A DNA stretch of 64,000 bases. Origin: DASVEE01 sp036380735. GTDB taxonomy: Bacteria > Acidobacteriota > Thermoanaerobaculia > Gp7-AA8. This document shows, piece after piece, positions 52,022-60,420 of the stretch. Positions within the stretch are counted from its first letter, which is position 1; every line of letters starts with the position of its first letter. The stretch is from positions 1-64,000 of the forward strand of contig DASVEE010000037.1 of NCBI GenBank assembly GCA_036380735.1. Reading direction: 5' to 3'. A program made the position numbers and the translations under genes. Below the pieces are notes generated by a model. It searched no databases. It was not told the DNA's origin and was given only the letters and a program-made list of their open reading frames with translations.

Positions 52022-53248
52022 ATGGCCTCACGTAAAACGGACAGCGGAAAACGAACGGCACGTCAGCACTGGATTACGGCGGACGAGGCCTCGCGCCTCC
52101 TCGACGTGAACCGCTCCACGCTGTACGCGTACGTCAGCCGCGGCTACATCCGCTCGGAGCCGACGCCGGGGAAGCCCCGCGAGCGGCGTTACTCGCGCGA
52201 GGATGCGGAGCGGCTGCGCAGCCGGACCGAAGAGCGGCGCAATCCGGAGAAGGCCGCGGAGCGCGCATTGCAATGGGGGATGCCGATCCTCGAATCGAAG
52301 CTCACGCTGATCGCCGGCGGGACCGTCTTCTATCGCGGCCACGACGTGGCGGAGCTCGCACGCAACCGCTCGCTGGAGGAAGTGGCGGCGCTGCTCTGGA
52401 CCGGCGACTTCGAGGCCGACATCTTCGACACACCGCTGCACGTGATCTCCGGCAGCGCGTCCGATCATCTGCCGATGATCCACCGCGCACAGTCGATCCT
52501 GCCGCTCGTCGCCGCGCGCGATCCGCTCGCGTTCGACCTGCGGCCGAAAGCGGTCGCGCAGACCGGCTGGCGGATCATCAACCTCCTCACGAGCGTCTTC
52601 GCGAATACGCAGGAGCTCGAGCCGACCGTCGAGGAGACGCTGGCGCGCGCGTGGGCTCCGGCCTCACCGAAAGCTGCGGAGCTGATCCGCGCGGCGCTGA
52701 TCGTCTGCGCCGATCATGAGCTGAACGTTTCCTCGTTCACGGCCCGCTGCGTCGCCTCCGCCGGCTCCAACCCGTACGCGGTGGTGCTCGGCGGCCTCGC
52801 GGCCATCGAAGGAACGAAGCACGGCGGGCTGACCGTACGTGTCGAAGCGTTGATGACGGAGCTGCGCCGCTCGCGCGATCTGCGCAAAGCGCTCGCCGAC
52901 CGCCTGCGCCGCGGCGAGCCGATCGAAGGCTTCGGTCATCCGCTCTATCCCAACGGCGATCCGCGCGCGCAGTTGCTGCTGCAGCTTCTGCAGGAGTCGT
53001 TCGGCAAGTCGAAGGAGCTGGCGTTCGCGCTGGCGCTCGCCGAAGCAGGGGAGAAGCTGCGCGGCGAAAAGGCCACGGTCGATTACGCGCTGGTGGCGCT
53101 GTCGCGCGTCATGGAACTGCCGGCCGGCGCGCCGCTGGCGCTGTTCGCGCTGGGCCGCACGATGGGGTGGGTTGCGCACGCGATCGAGCAGTACGCGCAC
53201 GAAGGGATCATCCGGCCGCGGGCGAAGTACGTTGGCGAAATGCCGTGA
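52022..53248 (+). CDS. HTH domain-citrate synthase fusion protein
   Basis: 408 aa. Residues about 15-75 form a MerR/excisionase-type winged HTH ('WITADEASRLLDVNRSTLYAYVSRGYIRSEPTPGKPRERRYSREDAERLRSR'). About 85-408 is a citrate synthase fold with 'DHELNVSSFTARCVAS', 'EGTKHGGLTVR', 'EGFGHPLYPNGDPRA' and 'ATVDYALVAL', so the catalytic His and Asp are kept. It may sense a citrate-synthase substrate and regulate its divergent paralogue, or be an enzyme with a retained DNA-binding domain. Confidence 0.87.
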   Translation: MASRKTDSGKRTARQHWITADEASRLLDVNRSTLYAYVSRGYIRSEPTPGKPRERRYSREDAERLRSRTEERRNPEKAAERALQWGMPILESKLTLIAGGTVFYRGHDVAELARNRSLEEVAALLWTGDFEADIFDTPLHVISGSASDHLPMIHRAQSILPLVAARDPLAFDLRPKAVAQTGWRIINLLTSVFANTQELEPTVEETLARAWAPASPKAAELIRAALIVCADHELNVSSFTARCVASAGSNPYAVVLGGLAAIEGTKHGGLTVRVEALMTELRRSRDLRKALADRLRRGEPIEGFGHPLYPNGDPRAQLLLQLLQESFGKSKELAFALALAEAGEKLRGEKATVDYALVALSRVMELPAGAPLALFALGRTMGWVAHAIEQYAHEGIIRPRAKYVGEMP

Positions 53249-53250
53249 AA

Positions 53251-53332
53251 GAAATGGGACCTATAGGCCGAACGGGACCGATGGGAGACCCATCTGTCCT
53301 ATCCGTCCCATAGGTCCCATGTGTCCTATTTC
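53251..53332. repeat. GGACNNATR 9-mer hairpin element (copy 13)
   Basis: GAAATGGGACCTATAGGCC, GAACGGGACCGATGGGAGACCC, then CCGTCCCATAGGTCCCATGT and GTCCTATTTC. GAAATGGGAC pairs with GTCCTATTTC at the ends. Between convergent genes, reaching the M20 stop codon. Confidence 0.85.
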
Positions 53333-54693
53333 ATCGTGGCAATGTTGGAGAAGTAGCGCGCAAACGCCACCATCCCGCCGCTGGCCTGCTGCCAGTCGAA
53401 GTTCTCGTTGGGGGCGTGGTAGCCGTGCTCCGGCAGTGAGAGCCCGAGGAACATGACGGGGCCGAGGATCTTCTCCATGGAGATGACGGCGCCGATGGAG
53501 CCGCCTTCGCGGACGAAGACCGGCTCGCGGCCGAACGAGAACTTCATCGCGTCCTTCACCGCCTCGGCGAGCGGACCCGTCGTCGGCGCCTTGTACGGCC
53601 ACATCTGGTTCTCGATCTCCACCTTCACGTCGGGGCTGCGCTCCTTGACGAAGGCTTTGACGATCTTCTGGATCTTGCGCGGATCCTGATTGGGGACGAG
53701 GCGGCAGGAGATCTTCACTTCTGCTTTCGGCGGGATGATGGTCTTGATGCCGGGGCCGGTGTAGCCGCCGACGAGGCCGTGCACTTCGAACGTCGGCATC
53801 GCCCAGATGCGCTTCATCACATCGATCGCGTCGTTGCTGCGGATCGAGCGGAAGAGGTGATCCTTCATGAAGCCTTTGATGGTGAAGCCGGAGGAGGCGA
53901 ACTCCTGCAGCTCGCGGCGCGACGGCGCCTGCACGTCGTCGTAGAAGCCTTTGATCTTCACTTTGCCGGTGCGCGCGTCGTACATCTCGGAGACGAGCTG
54001 CATCAGCTCCCCGATCGGGTTGCGCGCGGCGCCGCCGGTGACGCCGGAGTGCTGGTCCGTCTCGCCCGTCTGCAGCGTCAGCGTGAAGCCCTGCAGCCCG
54101 CGCAGACCGGCGGGACACGCCGGCTGTTTGCGCGAGACCCAGATGGTGTCGGAGACGAGGACGTGGTCCGTCGCCAGCTTCTTCGCGTTCGCCTTGATGG
54201 CGGACTCGAAGCTCGGCGAGCCGACTTCCTCTTCGAGCTCCCACAGCACGCGGATGTTGACCGGGAGGTCGGCCGCGCGCGCGGCTTGGATCCCCCACAG
54301 CGCGGCCATGGCCGGTCCTTTGTCGTCGGTGGTGCCGCGGCCGAAGTAGCGGTCGCCGTCCTTCGTGAAGGTGAACGGCTCCGTGTTCCACGGCTCCGTC
54401 TCGCGCGACGCCGGCTGCACGTCGAGGTGGTTGTAGATCGTGACGGTGGGGTAGCCGGCACCGGCGTCCCAGCGGCCGTGGACGAGGGGGAAGCCGTCGG
54501 TCTCGATGATCTCCGACTCGCCGCCGAACTCGCGGACGAGCTGCGCGCCGTACTCGGCGCAACGGCGGATGTCCCCCTTGCGGTTCGGATCCGCGGAGAC
54601 CGAAGGGATCTCGACGATCTCCTTCAGCGTGTTCTCGAACTTGTCGCGCTCTCCCGCTGCCCACGCGGTCAGGGTTTTCTTGTCGATCTTCAT
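53326..54693 (-). CDS. M20-family metallopeptidase (dipeptidase)
   Basis: 455 aa. Metal and catalytic residues: 'NHLDVQP', 'FGRGTTDDKGP', 'WELEEEVGSP', and a C-terminal His in 'PEHGYHAPNE'. The lid domain carries 'ETDQHSGVTGGAARNP'. No signal peptide, so cytoplasmic. Likely cleaves dipeptides. It follows the gamma-glutamyltransferase gene in the same direction, which could supply Cys-Gly or similar dipeptides (inference). Confidence 0.88.
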   Translation of the reverse strand: MKIDKKTLTAWAAGERDKFENTLKEIVEIPSVSADPNRKGDIRRCAEYGAQLVREFGGESEIIETDGFPLVHGRWDAGAGYPTVTIYNHLDVQPASRETEPWNTEPFTFTKDGDRYFGRGTTDDKGPAMAALWGIQAARAADLPVNIRVLWELEEEVGSPSFESAIKANAKKLATDHVLVSDTIWVSRKQPACPAGLRGLQGFTLTLQTGETDQHSGVTGGAARNPIGELMQLVSEMYDARTGKVKIKGFYDDVQAPSRRELQEFASSGFTIKGFMKDHLFRSIRSNDAIDVMKRIWAMPTFEVHGLVGGYTGPGIKTIIPPKAEVKISCRLVPNQDPRKIQKIVKAFVKERSPDVKVEIENQMWPYKAPTTGPLAEAVKDAMKFSFGREPVFVREGGSIGAVISMEKILGPVMFLGLSLPEHGYHAPNENFDWQQASGGMVAFARYFSNIATMK

Positions 54694-54732
54694 GGCAGCG
54701 GATTGTATGTCAGGCGGAATAGCCGCGCAGTG

Positions 54733-54771
54733 AGGGAACGGATGGGACGGATGGGCCTCTCATCGGTCCCA
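54733..54771. repeat. Degenerate GGAC 9-mer element (copy 14)
   Basis: GGAACGGATGGGACGGATGGG followed by CATCGGTCCCAC: a short worn copy between two co-directional genes. Confidence 0.55.
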
Positions 54772-56484
54772 CTACCACCCCACCGCCACGCCTCCCAGCC
54801 GCGGATCGGCGGCGCCCATGCGCATCCCGGTCGCGCGATCGACGGCAATGCCGTGCGCATCGCCGATGTCCGCCGGCTCCTCCTTGCTGGCGCCGGGAAT
54901 GGGGCGGAACTTGTGCCCCATCCGCTCGAGGGTGGCACGCGTGTCGGCGTTGATGCCGAACGCTTCCCAGTACACCATGTCCGGCATCCACTGATGATGA
55001 AAGCGCGGTGAATCGATGGCCTGCTGGATGTCCATGTCGAACTCGATCACGTTCAGCAGGACCTGCAGCACGGTGTTGATGATCGTCGGACCGCCGGGGC
55101 TGCCGATGGCGAAGGCGAATTTGCCGTCCTTCAGGACGATGGTCGGCGTCATCGAGGAGAGCGGCCGCTTCTTCGGCTGGATCGCATTCGCTTCTCCCTG
55201 CAGCAGGCCGTAGACGTTCGCCACGCCCGGCTTGGAGGTGAAGTCGTCCATCTCGTTGTTGAGGAGCACGCCGGTGCCGCGCGCGGTGACGCCCGCGCCG
55301 TAGCTGTCGTTCAGCGTGTACGTATTGCTGACGACGTTCCCCTCGGCATCCACGATCGTGAAGTGCGTCGTGTCCGGCGATTCGTAGGGGAGGGGGTTCG
55401 CCGCGCCGACTTCCGTGGAGGTGGAGGCGCGCGTCAGGTCGATCGTCTTACGCCGCTCGGCGGCATAGGCCTTCGACGAAAGTCCGGCGAGCGGCACCTT
55501 CACGAAGTCGGCGTCGCCGAGGTGCTGGGCCCGGTCGGCGAAGGCGCGGCGCATCGTTTCGAGGAGCGTGTGCACGTACTGCGAGGAGTGCCACCCCATC
55601 GACTTCAGGTCGTACGCCTCGAGGATGTTCAGCATCTCGATGACGGCGATGCCGCCGGAGGAGGGAGGCGGCATCGTCAGGATCTCGTAGCCGCGGTACG
55701 TCGTGCGCAGCGGCGTGCGAATGGTCGGCTCGTACGTGCGCAGGTCCTCGAGCGTGATGATGCCGCCGTTGGCCTGCACGTCGTTCACGATGCGGCGCGC
55801 GGTCTCGCCTTCATAGAAGTCACGAGGGCTGGCCTTGATGCGGGCCAGCGTGGCGGCCAGCTCCGGCTGCACGAAACGCTCTCCCATCTCATAGAACCGG
55901 CCGTCGCGCTGGAAGATGCGGCGGCTCTCCGCGAAGGCGGCCAGCTTTTCCCGCGTGGTCTTGAGGCGGAGGCTGCGTGCAAGGTGGTAGTTCACCTCGA
56001 TCCCGTCGGCGGCCAGCGCGCGCGCCGGCTCGACGAGATCGGCCCATTTGAGTTTGCCGTGCCGCTGATGCGCGAGCGCCAGCCCCGCCACCGTCCCCGG
56101 CACCGCCACGGCCTTGTACCCTTCGGTCGACAGGCCCTTCACGACGTTGCCCTTCTCGTCGAGGTACATAGTGCGCGTGGCGGCCAGCGGCGCGCGCTCG
56201 CGGTAGTCGATCACGTCCGTCGTGCCGTCCGCTTTGCGGAGGATGAGAAAGCCGCCGCCGCCGAGGTTCCCGGCGCTCGGCCAGGTGACGGCGAGGGCCA
56301 GGCCGACGGCGACCGCCGCGTCCACGGCGTTGCCGCCCTTCTTCATGACGTCGGCACCGATCTTCGACGCGATCTCGGAGGTCGAAGCGACCATCACGCT
56401 GCGGGCCCGGACGGGCTCACGGGAGGCGGCCTGCGCGACGCTGACGGAAAGGATGAGGAGAAGCGAAATGACCGCACGTTTCAT
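54772..56484 (-). CDS. ggt: Gamma-glutamyltransferase
   Basis: 570 aa, signal peptide 'AVISLLLILSVSVAQA'. The precursor self-cleaves before the Thr in 'ESPDTTHFTIVD' (about residue 375). Substrate residues are in 'RERAP' and 'PLSSMTPTIV', and the Gly-rich 'GSPGGPTIINTV' forms the oxyanion region. Periplasmic enzyme that removes gamma-glutamyl groups from glutathione and related peptides. Confidence 0.93.
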   Translation of the reverse strand: MKRAVISLLLILSVSVAQAASREPVRARSVMVASTSEIASKIGADVMKKGGNAVDAAVAVGLALAVTWPSAGNLGGGGFLILRKADGTTDVIDYRERAPLAATRTMYLDEKGNVVKGLSTEGYKAVAVPGTVAGLALAHQRHGKLKWADLVEPARALAADGIEVNYHLARSLRLKTTREKLAAFAESRRIFQRDGRFYEMGERFVQPELAATLARIKASPRDFYEGETARRIVNDVQANGGIITLEDLRTYEPTIRTPLRTTYRGYEILTMPPPSSGGIAVIEMLNILEAYDLKSMGWHSSQYVHTLLETMRRAFADRAQHLGDADFVKVPLAGLSSKAYAAERRKTIDLTRASTSTEVGAANPLPYESPDTTHFTIVDAEGNVVSNTYTLNDSYGAGVTARGTGVLLNNEMDDFTSKPGVANVYGLLQGEANAIQPKKRPLSSMTPTIVLKDGKFAFAIGSPGGPTIINTVLQVLLNVIEFDMDIQQAIDSPRFHHQWMPDMVYWEAFGINADTRATLERMGHKFRPIPGASKEEPADIGDAHGIAVDRATGMRMGAADPRLGGVAVGW

Positions 56485-56507
56485 CGCGCCGCATCTTACA
56501 TTTCGCC

Positions 56508-56567
56508 GGGGAACGATGGGCGAATAGGACGAATAGGGCTATCTGTCCTATTCGTCCTGTCGTTTCC
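56508..56567. repeat. GGACNNATR 9-mer hairpin element (copy 15)
   Basis: GGGGAACGATGGG, CGAATAGGACGAATAGG, then CTGTCCTATTCGTCC and TGTCGTTTCC. Short copy with the typical ends, between ggt and argJ (co-directional). Confidence 0.85.
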
Positions 56568-57739
56568 TACGACCGGTAATCCGTATTCAAACTCACGTAG
56601 TCGTGGCCCAGGTCACTCGCCAGAATCACCGTGGACGCGGTGCCGTTGCCCAGGTCCACCTTGAGCGGCACGCGCTCGCGGGAGAAGACCTTGGCGGCGT
56701 CCTTTTCGCGGTAGACGACCGGCTGGCCGTCGCGCACGAGGGCGATGGTGCCGGCCGTGAGCGACACGCGCTTGACGGAGAAGCGGGCGCCGCTGCGGCC
56801 TACGGCGGCCAGGATGCGGCCCCAGTTCGGGTCGCCGCCGTGGAGCGCGGTCTTGACCAGCGGCGACGTGGCGATGGCGTGCGCGGCCAGCTTGGCGTCG
56901 CGCTCGGTGCGGGCGCCGGTGACTTCGAGCTCCATCACGCGCGTGGCCCCTTCGCCGTCGCGGACGATCATCCAGGCGAGCTCGCGGCAGAGCGTGTTCA
57001 GCGCGCGCTGGAAATCGGCGAGGCTCGCCGACGCCACATTGCCGAGCTTCGACGAGGCCAGCAGCATGACGGTGTCGTTCGTCGACGTGTCGCCGTCGAC
57101 GGAGATGGCGTTGAAGCTCTGATCGACCGCTGCTTTCAGGCAGCGCTGCAGCACGGCCGGCGCAAGCGCGGCGTCGGTCATGAGGAAGCCGAGCATCGTC
57201 GCCATGTTGGGGTGGATCATCCCCGCGCCTTTGGCGACGCCGACGATGCGGCCGCGCTTTCCACCGAGGGTGAAGGTGACCTGCGCGACCTTCGGGCCGA
57301 TGTCCGTCGTGAGGATCGCGTGCGAGAGCGCCTCGATGCCGCCGCTCGACAGACGCGACACGGCATCCGGCAGAAAGTCGCGCACTTTCTTGTCGGGCAG
57401 CACGACGCCGATGACGCCGGTGGAGGCGAGGAGGATCTGGTCTTCGCCGCAGTCGAGCAGCTCGGCGGTGCGCGTGCGCACACGCTTCGCGGCGTCCATC
57501 CCCTCTTTCCCGGTCACGGCGTTCGCGCAGCCGGCGTTGACGACGACGGCCTTGACGCGGCCTCCGCCCTTCTTGAGCGCAGCCTTCGACAGCAGGACCG
57601 GTGCGGCCTGGAACTTGTTGAGCGTGAAGACGGCAGCCGCCGACGCACCGTCGGGCGCGACGATGAGCCCGAGGTCGGGACGCTTCTTGCGAATCCCGGC
57701 ACGCACGCCGGAGGCTACGAAACCACGAGGCAGTTTCAT
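56567..57739 (-). CDS. argJ: Bifunctional ornithine acetyltransferase/N-acetylglutamate synthase ArgJ
   Basis: 390 aa from ATG 57739, whose ATGA overlaps the argH stop. Autoprocessing site 'GMIHPNMATMLGFLMTDA' with the nucleophilic Thr near 178. 'NKFQAAPVLLSKAAL', 'GVIGVVLP' and 'HGGDPNWGRILAAVG' are ArgJ motifs. It recycles acetyl groups, so the pathway is cyclic. Last gene of the arg operon. Confidence 0.93.
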   Translation of the reverse strand: MKLPRGFVASGVRAGIRKKRPDLGLIVAPDGASAAAVFTLNKFQAAPVLLSKAALKKGGGRVKAVVVNAGCANAVTGKEGMDAAKRVRTRTAELLDCGEDQILLASTGVIGVVLPDKKVRDFLPDAVSRLSSGGIEALSHAILTTDIGPKVAQVTFTLGGKRGRIVGVAKGAGMIHPNMATMLGFLMTDAALAPAVLQRCLKAAVDQSFNAISVDGDTSTNDTVMLLASSKLGNVASASLADFQRALNTLCRELAWMIVRDGEGATRVMELEVTGARTERDAKLAAHAIATSPLVKTALHGGDPNWGRILAAVGRSGARFSVKRVSLTAGTIALVRDGQPVVYREKDAAKVFSRERVPLKVDLGNGTASTVILASDLGHDYVSLNTDYRS

Positions 57740-59073
57740 CGATCGTTGTCCGTTGTCCGTTGTCCGTTGTCCGTGAATGATGCGAGCGCGGCCTGTGCCG
57801 CTTCGCGCACGCGCTCCGGCGACGTGCCGCCCTTCGCGCTCTTCTTCGCGAGGATGGTGTCGACGTCGAGGGTGAGGCCGTGTTGCGCCGCCAGCTCCGG
57901 CATCGGCGTCTTCGCGCGCATGCCGTTGCCGACGATGTCGTGTGCTTCGCGGAAGGGGACGCCCTTTGCCGCGAGGGCATCGGCGAGCTCCGTCGCCAGC
58001 AGGAGATCGTGCGACGCCGCTTCGCGCATGCGGGCGCGATCGAGCTTGAGGCCACCGACGAGCGCGGTGAGCGCCGGCAGCAGCAGCGCGAGCGTCGTGC
58101 GCGTGCGGAAAAGCGGCTCCTTGTCGAGCTGCAGATCCTTGTCGTACGCGAGCGGCAGCCCCTTGAGCAGCGCGAGGAAGCCGGTCAGCTCGCCGATGGC
58201 GCGCGCCGCGTGACCGCGTGCGAGCTCCAGGACGTCCGGGTTCTTCTTCTGCGGCATGCGCGAGGAGCCGGTCGCCAGCGCGTCCGGCAGCTCGGCGTAC
58301 GCGCACTCGTCGCTGGTGAAGAAGATGAGGTCTTCGGCCATGCGCGAGAGGTGCGAGAGCAGCAGCGACGCGGCGAAGAGGTACTCGGCAGCGAAGTCGC
58401 GGTCCGAAACGGCATCGAGCGAGTTCGCCGTCGCGCGGGCGAAGCCGAGCGACTGCGCGAGCGCCTCGCGGTCGATGGGGAGCGGTGTCCCGGCGAGCGC
58501 GCCGGAGCCGAGAGGGCATTCGTCACCGCGCGAGAGCGTGTCGGCGAAGCGCGAGAGATCGCGGCGCAGCATCTCCACGTAGGCGAGGCACCAGTGACCG
58601 AACGTCACGGGCTCCGCGCGCTTGGAATGCGTGTAGCCCGGCATCGGCGTCGCCGCTTCTTCCGATGCACGCGTCGCCAGCGCCTTCGCCAGGGCGTGCG
58701 TCAGCGTCTGCGCGTCGGCACAGGCTTTCTTCAGCCAGAGCTTGAGGTCCGTTGCGACCTGGTCGTTGCGCGAGCGCCCGGTGTGCAGCTTGCCGGCGAG
58801 TGCACCAACCTGCTCGCGGAGCTTCGCCTCGACGTACGAATGGACGTCCTCGTGATTCGTCCCATCGGGATTCTGAATGGTCCGCAGGCCTTCGAGCACG
58901 CGTTCCGCTTCCTCCGCCGTCAGCACGCCGGCTTTCGCCAGCGCCTGCGCCCATGCGATCGAGCCTTCGACGTCCTCCGCCAGCAACGCCTGGTCGAACG
59001 CGAACGAATCGTTCAGCGCGCGCAGGAGCTCCGACGGCTGGTCGGCGAAGCGACCGCCCCACATCTTCGTCAC
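57736..59073 (-). CDS. argH: Argininosuccinate lyase
   Basis: 445 aa from GTG 59073 (GTGA overlap with argG); MTKMWGGRF matches the usual start. Fumarase-superfamily signature 'SSRMPQKKNP' near residue 274, 'HTGRSRNDQVATD' and 'TPMPGYTHSKRAEPV'. Splits argininosuccinate to arginine and fumarate. The last 12 residues (TDNGQRTTDNDR) are encoded by TTGTCCG heptamers, an added tail. Confidence 0.93.
   Translation of the reverse strand: MTKMWGGRFADQPSELLRALNDSFAFDQALLAEDVEGSIAWAQALAKAGVLTAEEAERVLEGLRTIQNPDGTNHEDVHSYVEAKLREQVGALAGKLHTGRSRNDQVATDLKLWLKKACADAQTLTHALAKALATRASEEAATPMPGYTHSKRAEPVTFGHWCLAYVEMLRRDLSRFADTLSRGDECPLGSGALAGTPLPIDREALAQSLGFARATANSLDAVSDRDFAAEYLFAASLLLSHLSRMAEDLIFFTSDECAYAELPDALATGSSRMPQKKNPDVLELARGHAARAIGELTGFLALLKGLPLAYDKDLQLDKEPLFRTRTTLALLLPALTALVGGLKLDRARMREAASHDLLLATELADALAAKGVPFREAHDIVGNGMRAKTPMPELAAQHGLTLDVDTILAKKSAKGGTSPERVREAAQAALASFTDNGQRTTDNDR
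57744..57773 (-). repeat. TTGTCCG heptamer run encoding the ArgH C-terminus
   Basis: Four TTGTCCG 7-mers in tandem (plus strand), read on the minus strand as TDNGQRTTDN. No inverted arm. Confidence 0.88.
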
Positions 59074-60326
59074 TGGGCCTGCTCCTCCGTTCCGCTGATG
59101 AAACCCATGGGCGCGCTGACGAGACCCATCGGCGCGACACGCTTCCGTCCACGCAGCGGCAGTCCGAACAGGCGGATGAAGCCTGCCGAATCCGTCACGT
59201 TGTAGCCGGTCATGTCGAACGACGCGAGGTCCTGCTTGTAGAGCGAGTACGGCGACTTGCGGCCGACGATCGTCGCGTTGCCCTTGTAGAGCTTCAGCGT
59301 GACGACGCCGGTGACGTCGGCGGTGATGGAGCTCACGAATGCTTCGAACGCCTCGCGCAGCGGCGCGAACCACTGGCCGTTGTAGACGAGCTCCGCGTAG
59401 CGCGTGGCGATGCGCTCCTTTTCGTGCGCGCTGTCGCGATCGAGCGTGATCGACTCGAGCGCCTGCAGCGCCTTCACGAGCAGCGTGCCGCCGGGCGTCT
59501 CGTACACGCCGCGCGACTTGATGCCGATGAGGCGGTTCTCCACGAGGTCGCAACGGCCGACGCCGTGCTTCCCGCCGATGGCGTTGAGCGTTTCGACGAG
59601 CTTCGCCGGCGACAGCTTCACGCCGTTGACCGCGACGGGCACACCCGACTCGAACTCGATCGTGACCTTCTCCGGCGTGTCCGGCGCATCCATCGGATCG
59701 ACGGTGAGCTTGAACATCGACGCTTCCGGCTCGAACGACGGGTCCTCGAGCGGACCGCCTTCGTGCGACAGGTGCCACAGGTTGCGGTCGCGCGAGTACG
59801 GGTCCTTCTTCGTCACCGGCACCGGGATGCCGCGCGACGCCGCGTAGTCGATGGCGTCCTCACGCGAGACGATGTCCCACTCGCGCCACGGGGCGATGAT
59901 CGCCAGCTCCGGAGCGAGCGCCTGGTAGGCGAGCTCGAAGCGCACCTGATCGTTCCCCTTGCCGGTGCAGCCGTGCGCGAGCGCATCGCAGCCGGTCATG
60001 AGCGCGATCTCCACCTGCTTCCGCGCGATGATCGGACGCGCGGTCGAGGTGCCGAGCAGGTAGTCGTGCTCGTAGATGGCTCCGGCCTTGAGCACCGGAA
60101 AGAGGTACTCCTCCGCGAACTCTTCCTTCGCGTCGATGAGGTAGAAGTCGCACGCGCCGGTCCGATACGCCTTCTCGGCGAGCCCGGACGTCTCTTCCGC
60201 CTGGCCGACGTCGACGGCGACCGCGACGACTTCGCAGCCGTAGTTCTCCTTCAGCCACGGAATGATGATCGAGGTGTCGAGACCGCCGGAGTAGGCGAGG
60301 GCGACTTTCTTGAACGTCTTCTTCAT
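59070..60326 (-). CDS. argG: Argininosuccinate synthase
   Basis: 418 aa from ATG 60326. ATP-PPase loop 'AYSGGLDTS', then 'CTGKGNDQVRFE', 'SHEGGPLEDP' and 'VGRCDLVENRLIGIKSRGVYETPGGTLL'. Joins citrulline and aspartate. Preceded by a repeat-rich spacer, so it may also have its own promoter. Confidence 0.94.
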   Translation of the reverse strand: MKKTFKKVALAYSGGLDTSIIIPWLKENYGCEVVAVAVDVGQAEETSGLAEKAYRTGACDFYLIDAKEEFAEEYLFPVLKAGAIYEHDYLLGTSTARPIIARKQVEIALMTGCDALAHGCTGKGNDQVRFELAYQALAPELAIIAPWREWDIVSREDAIDYAASRGIPVPVTKKDPYSRDRNLWHLSHEGGPLEDPSFEPEASMFKLTVDPMDAPDTPEKVTIEFESGVPVAVNGVKLSPAKLVETLNAIGGKHGVGRCDLVENRLIGIKSRGVYETPGGTLLVKALQALESITLDRDSAHEKERIATRYAELVYNGQWFAPLREAFEAFVSSITADVTGVVTLKLYKGNATIVGRKSPYSLYKQDLASFDMTGYNVTDSAGFIRLFGLPLRGRKRVAPMGLVSAPMGFISGTEEQAQ

Positions 60327-60329
60327 TTC

Positions 60330-60420
60330 GTTTTCCGTTTTCCGTTTTCCGTTGTCCGTGGTGGACGTCGTGTCGTTTTCGTGCGAAGCCATTGGTCCTA
60401 TTCGTCCTATTCGTCCCATC
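60330..60420. repeat. Adjacent heptamer (TTTTCCG) and 9-mer (GTCCNATTC) repeats
   Basis: 60330-60358 holds three TTTTCCG and one TTGTCCG 7-mers. 60392-60420 has GGTCCTATTCGTCCTATTCG then TCCCATCACG, the right-arm type of the 9-mer family. Two families side by side between argD and argG, neither with its inverted partner. Confidence 0.85.
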
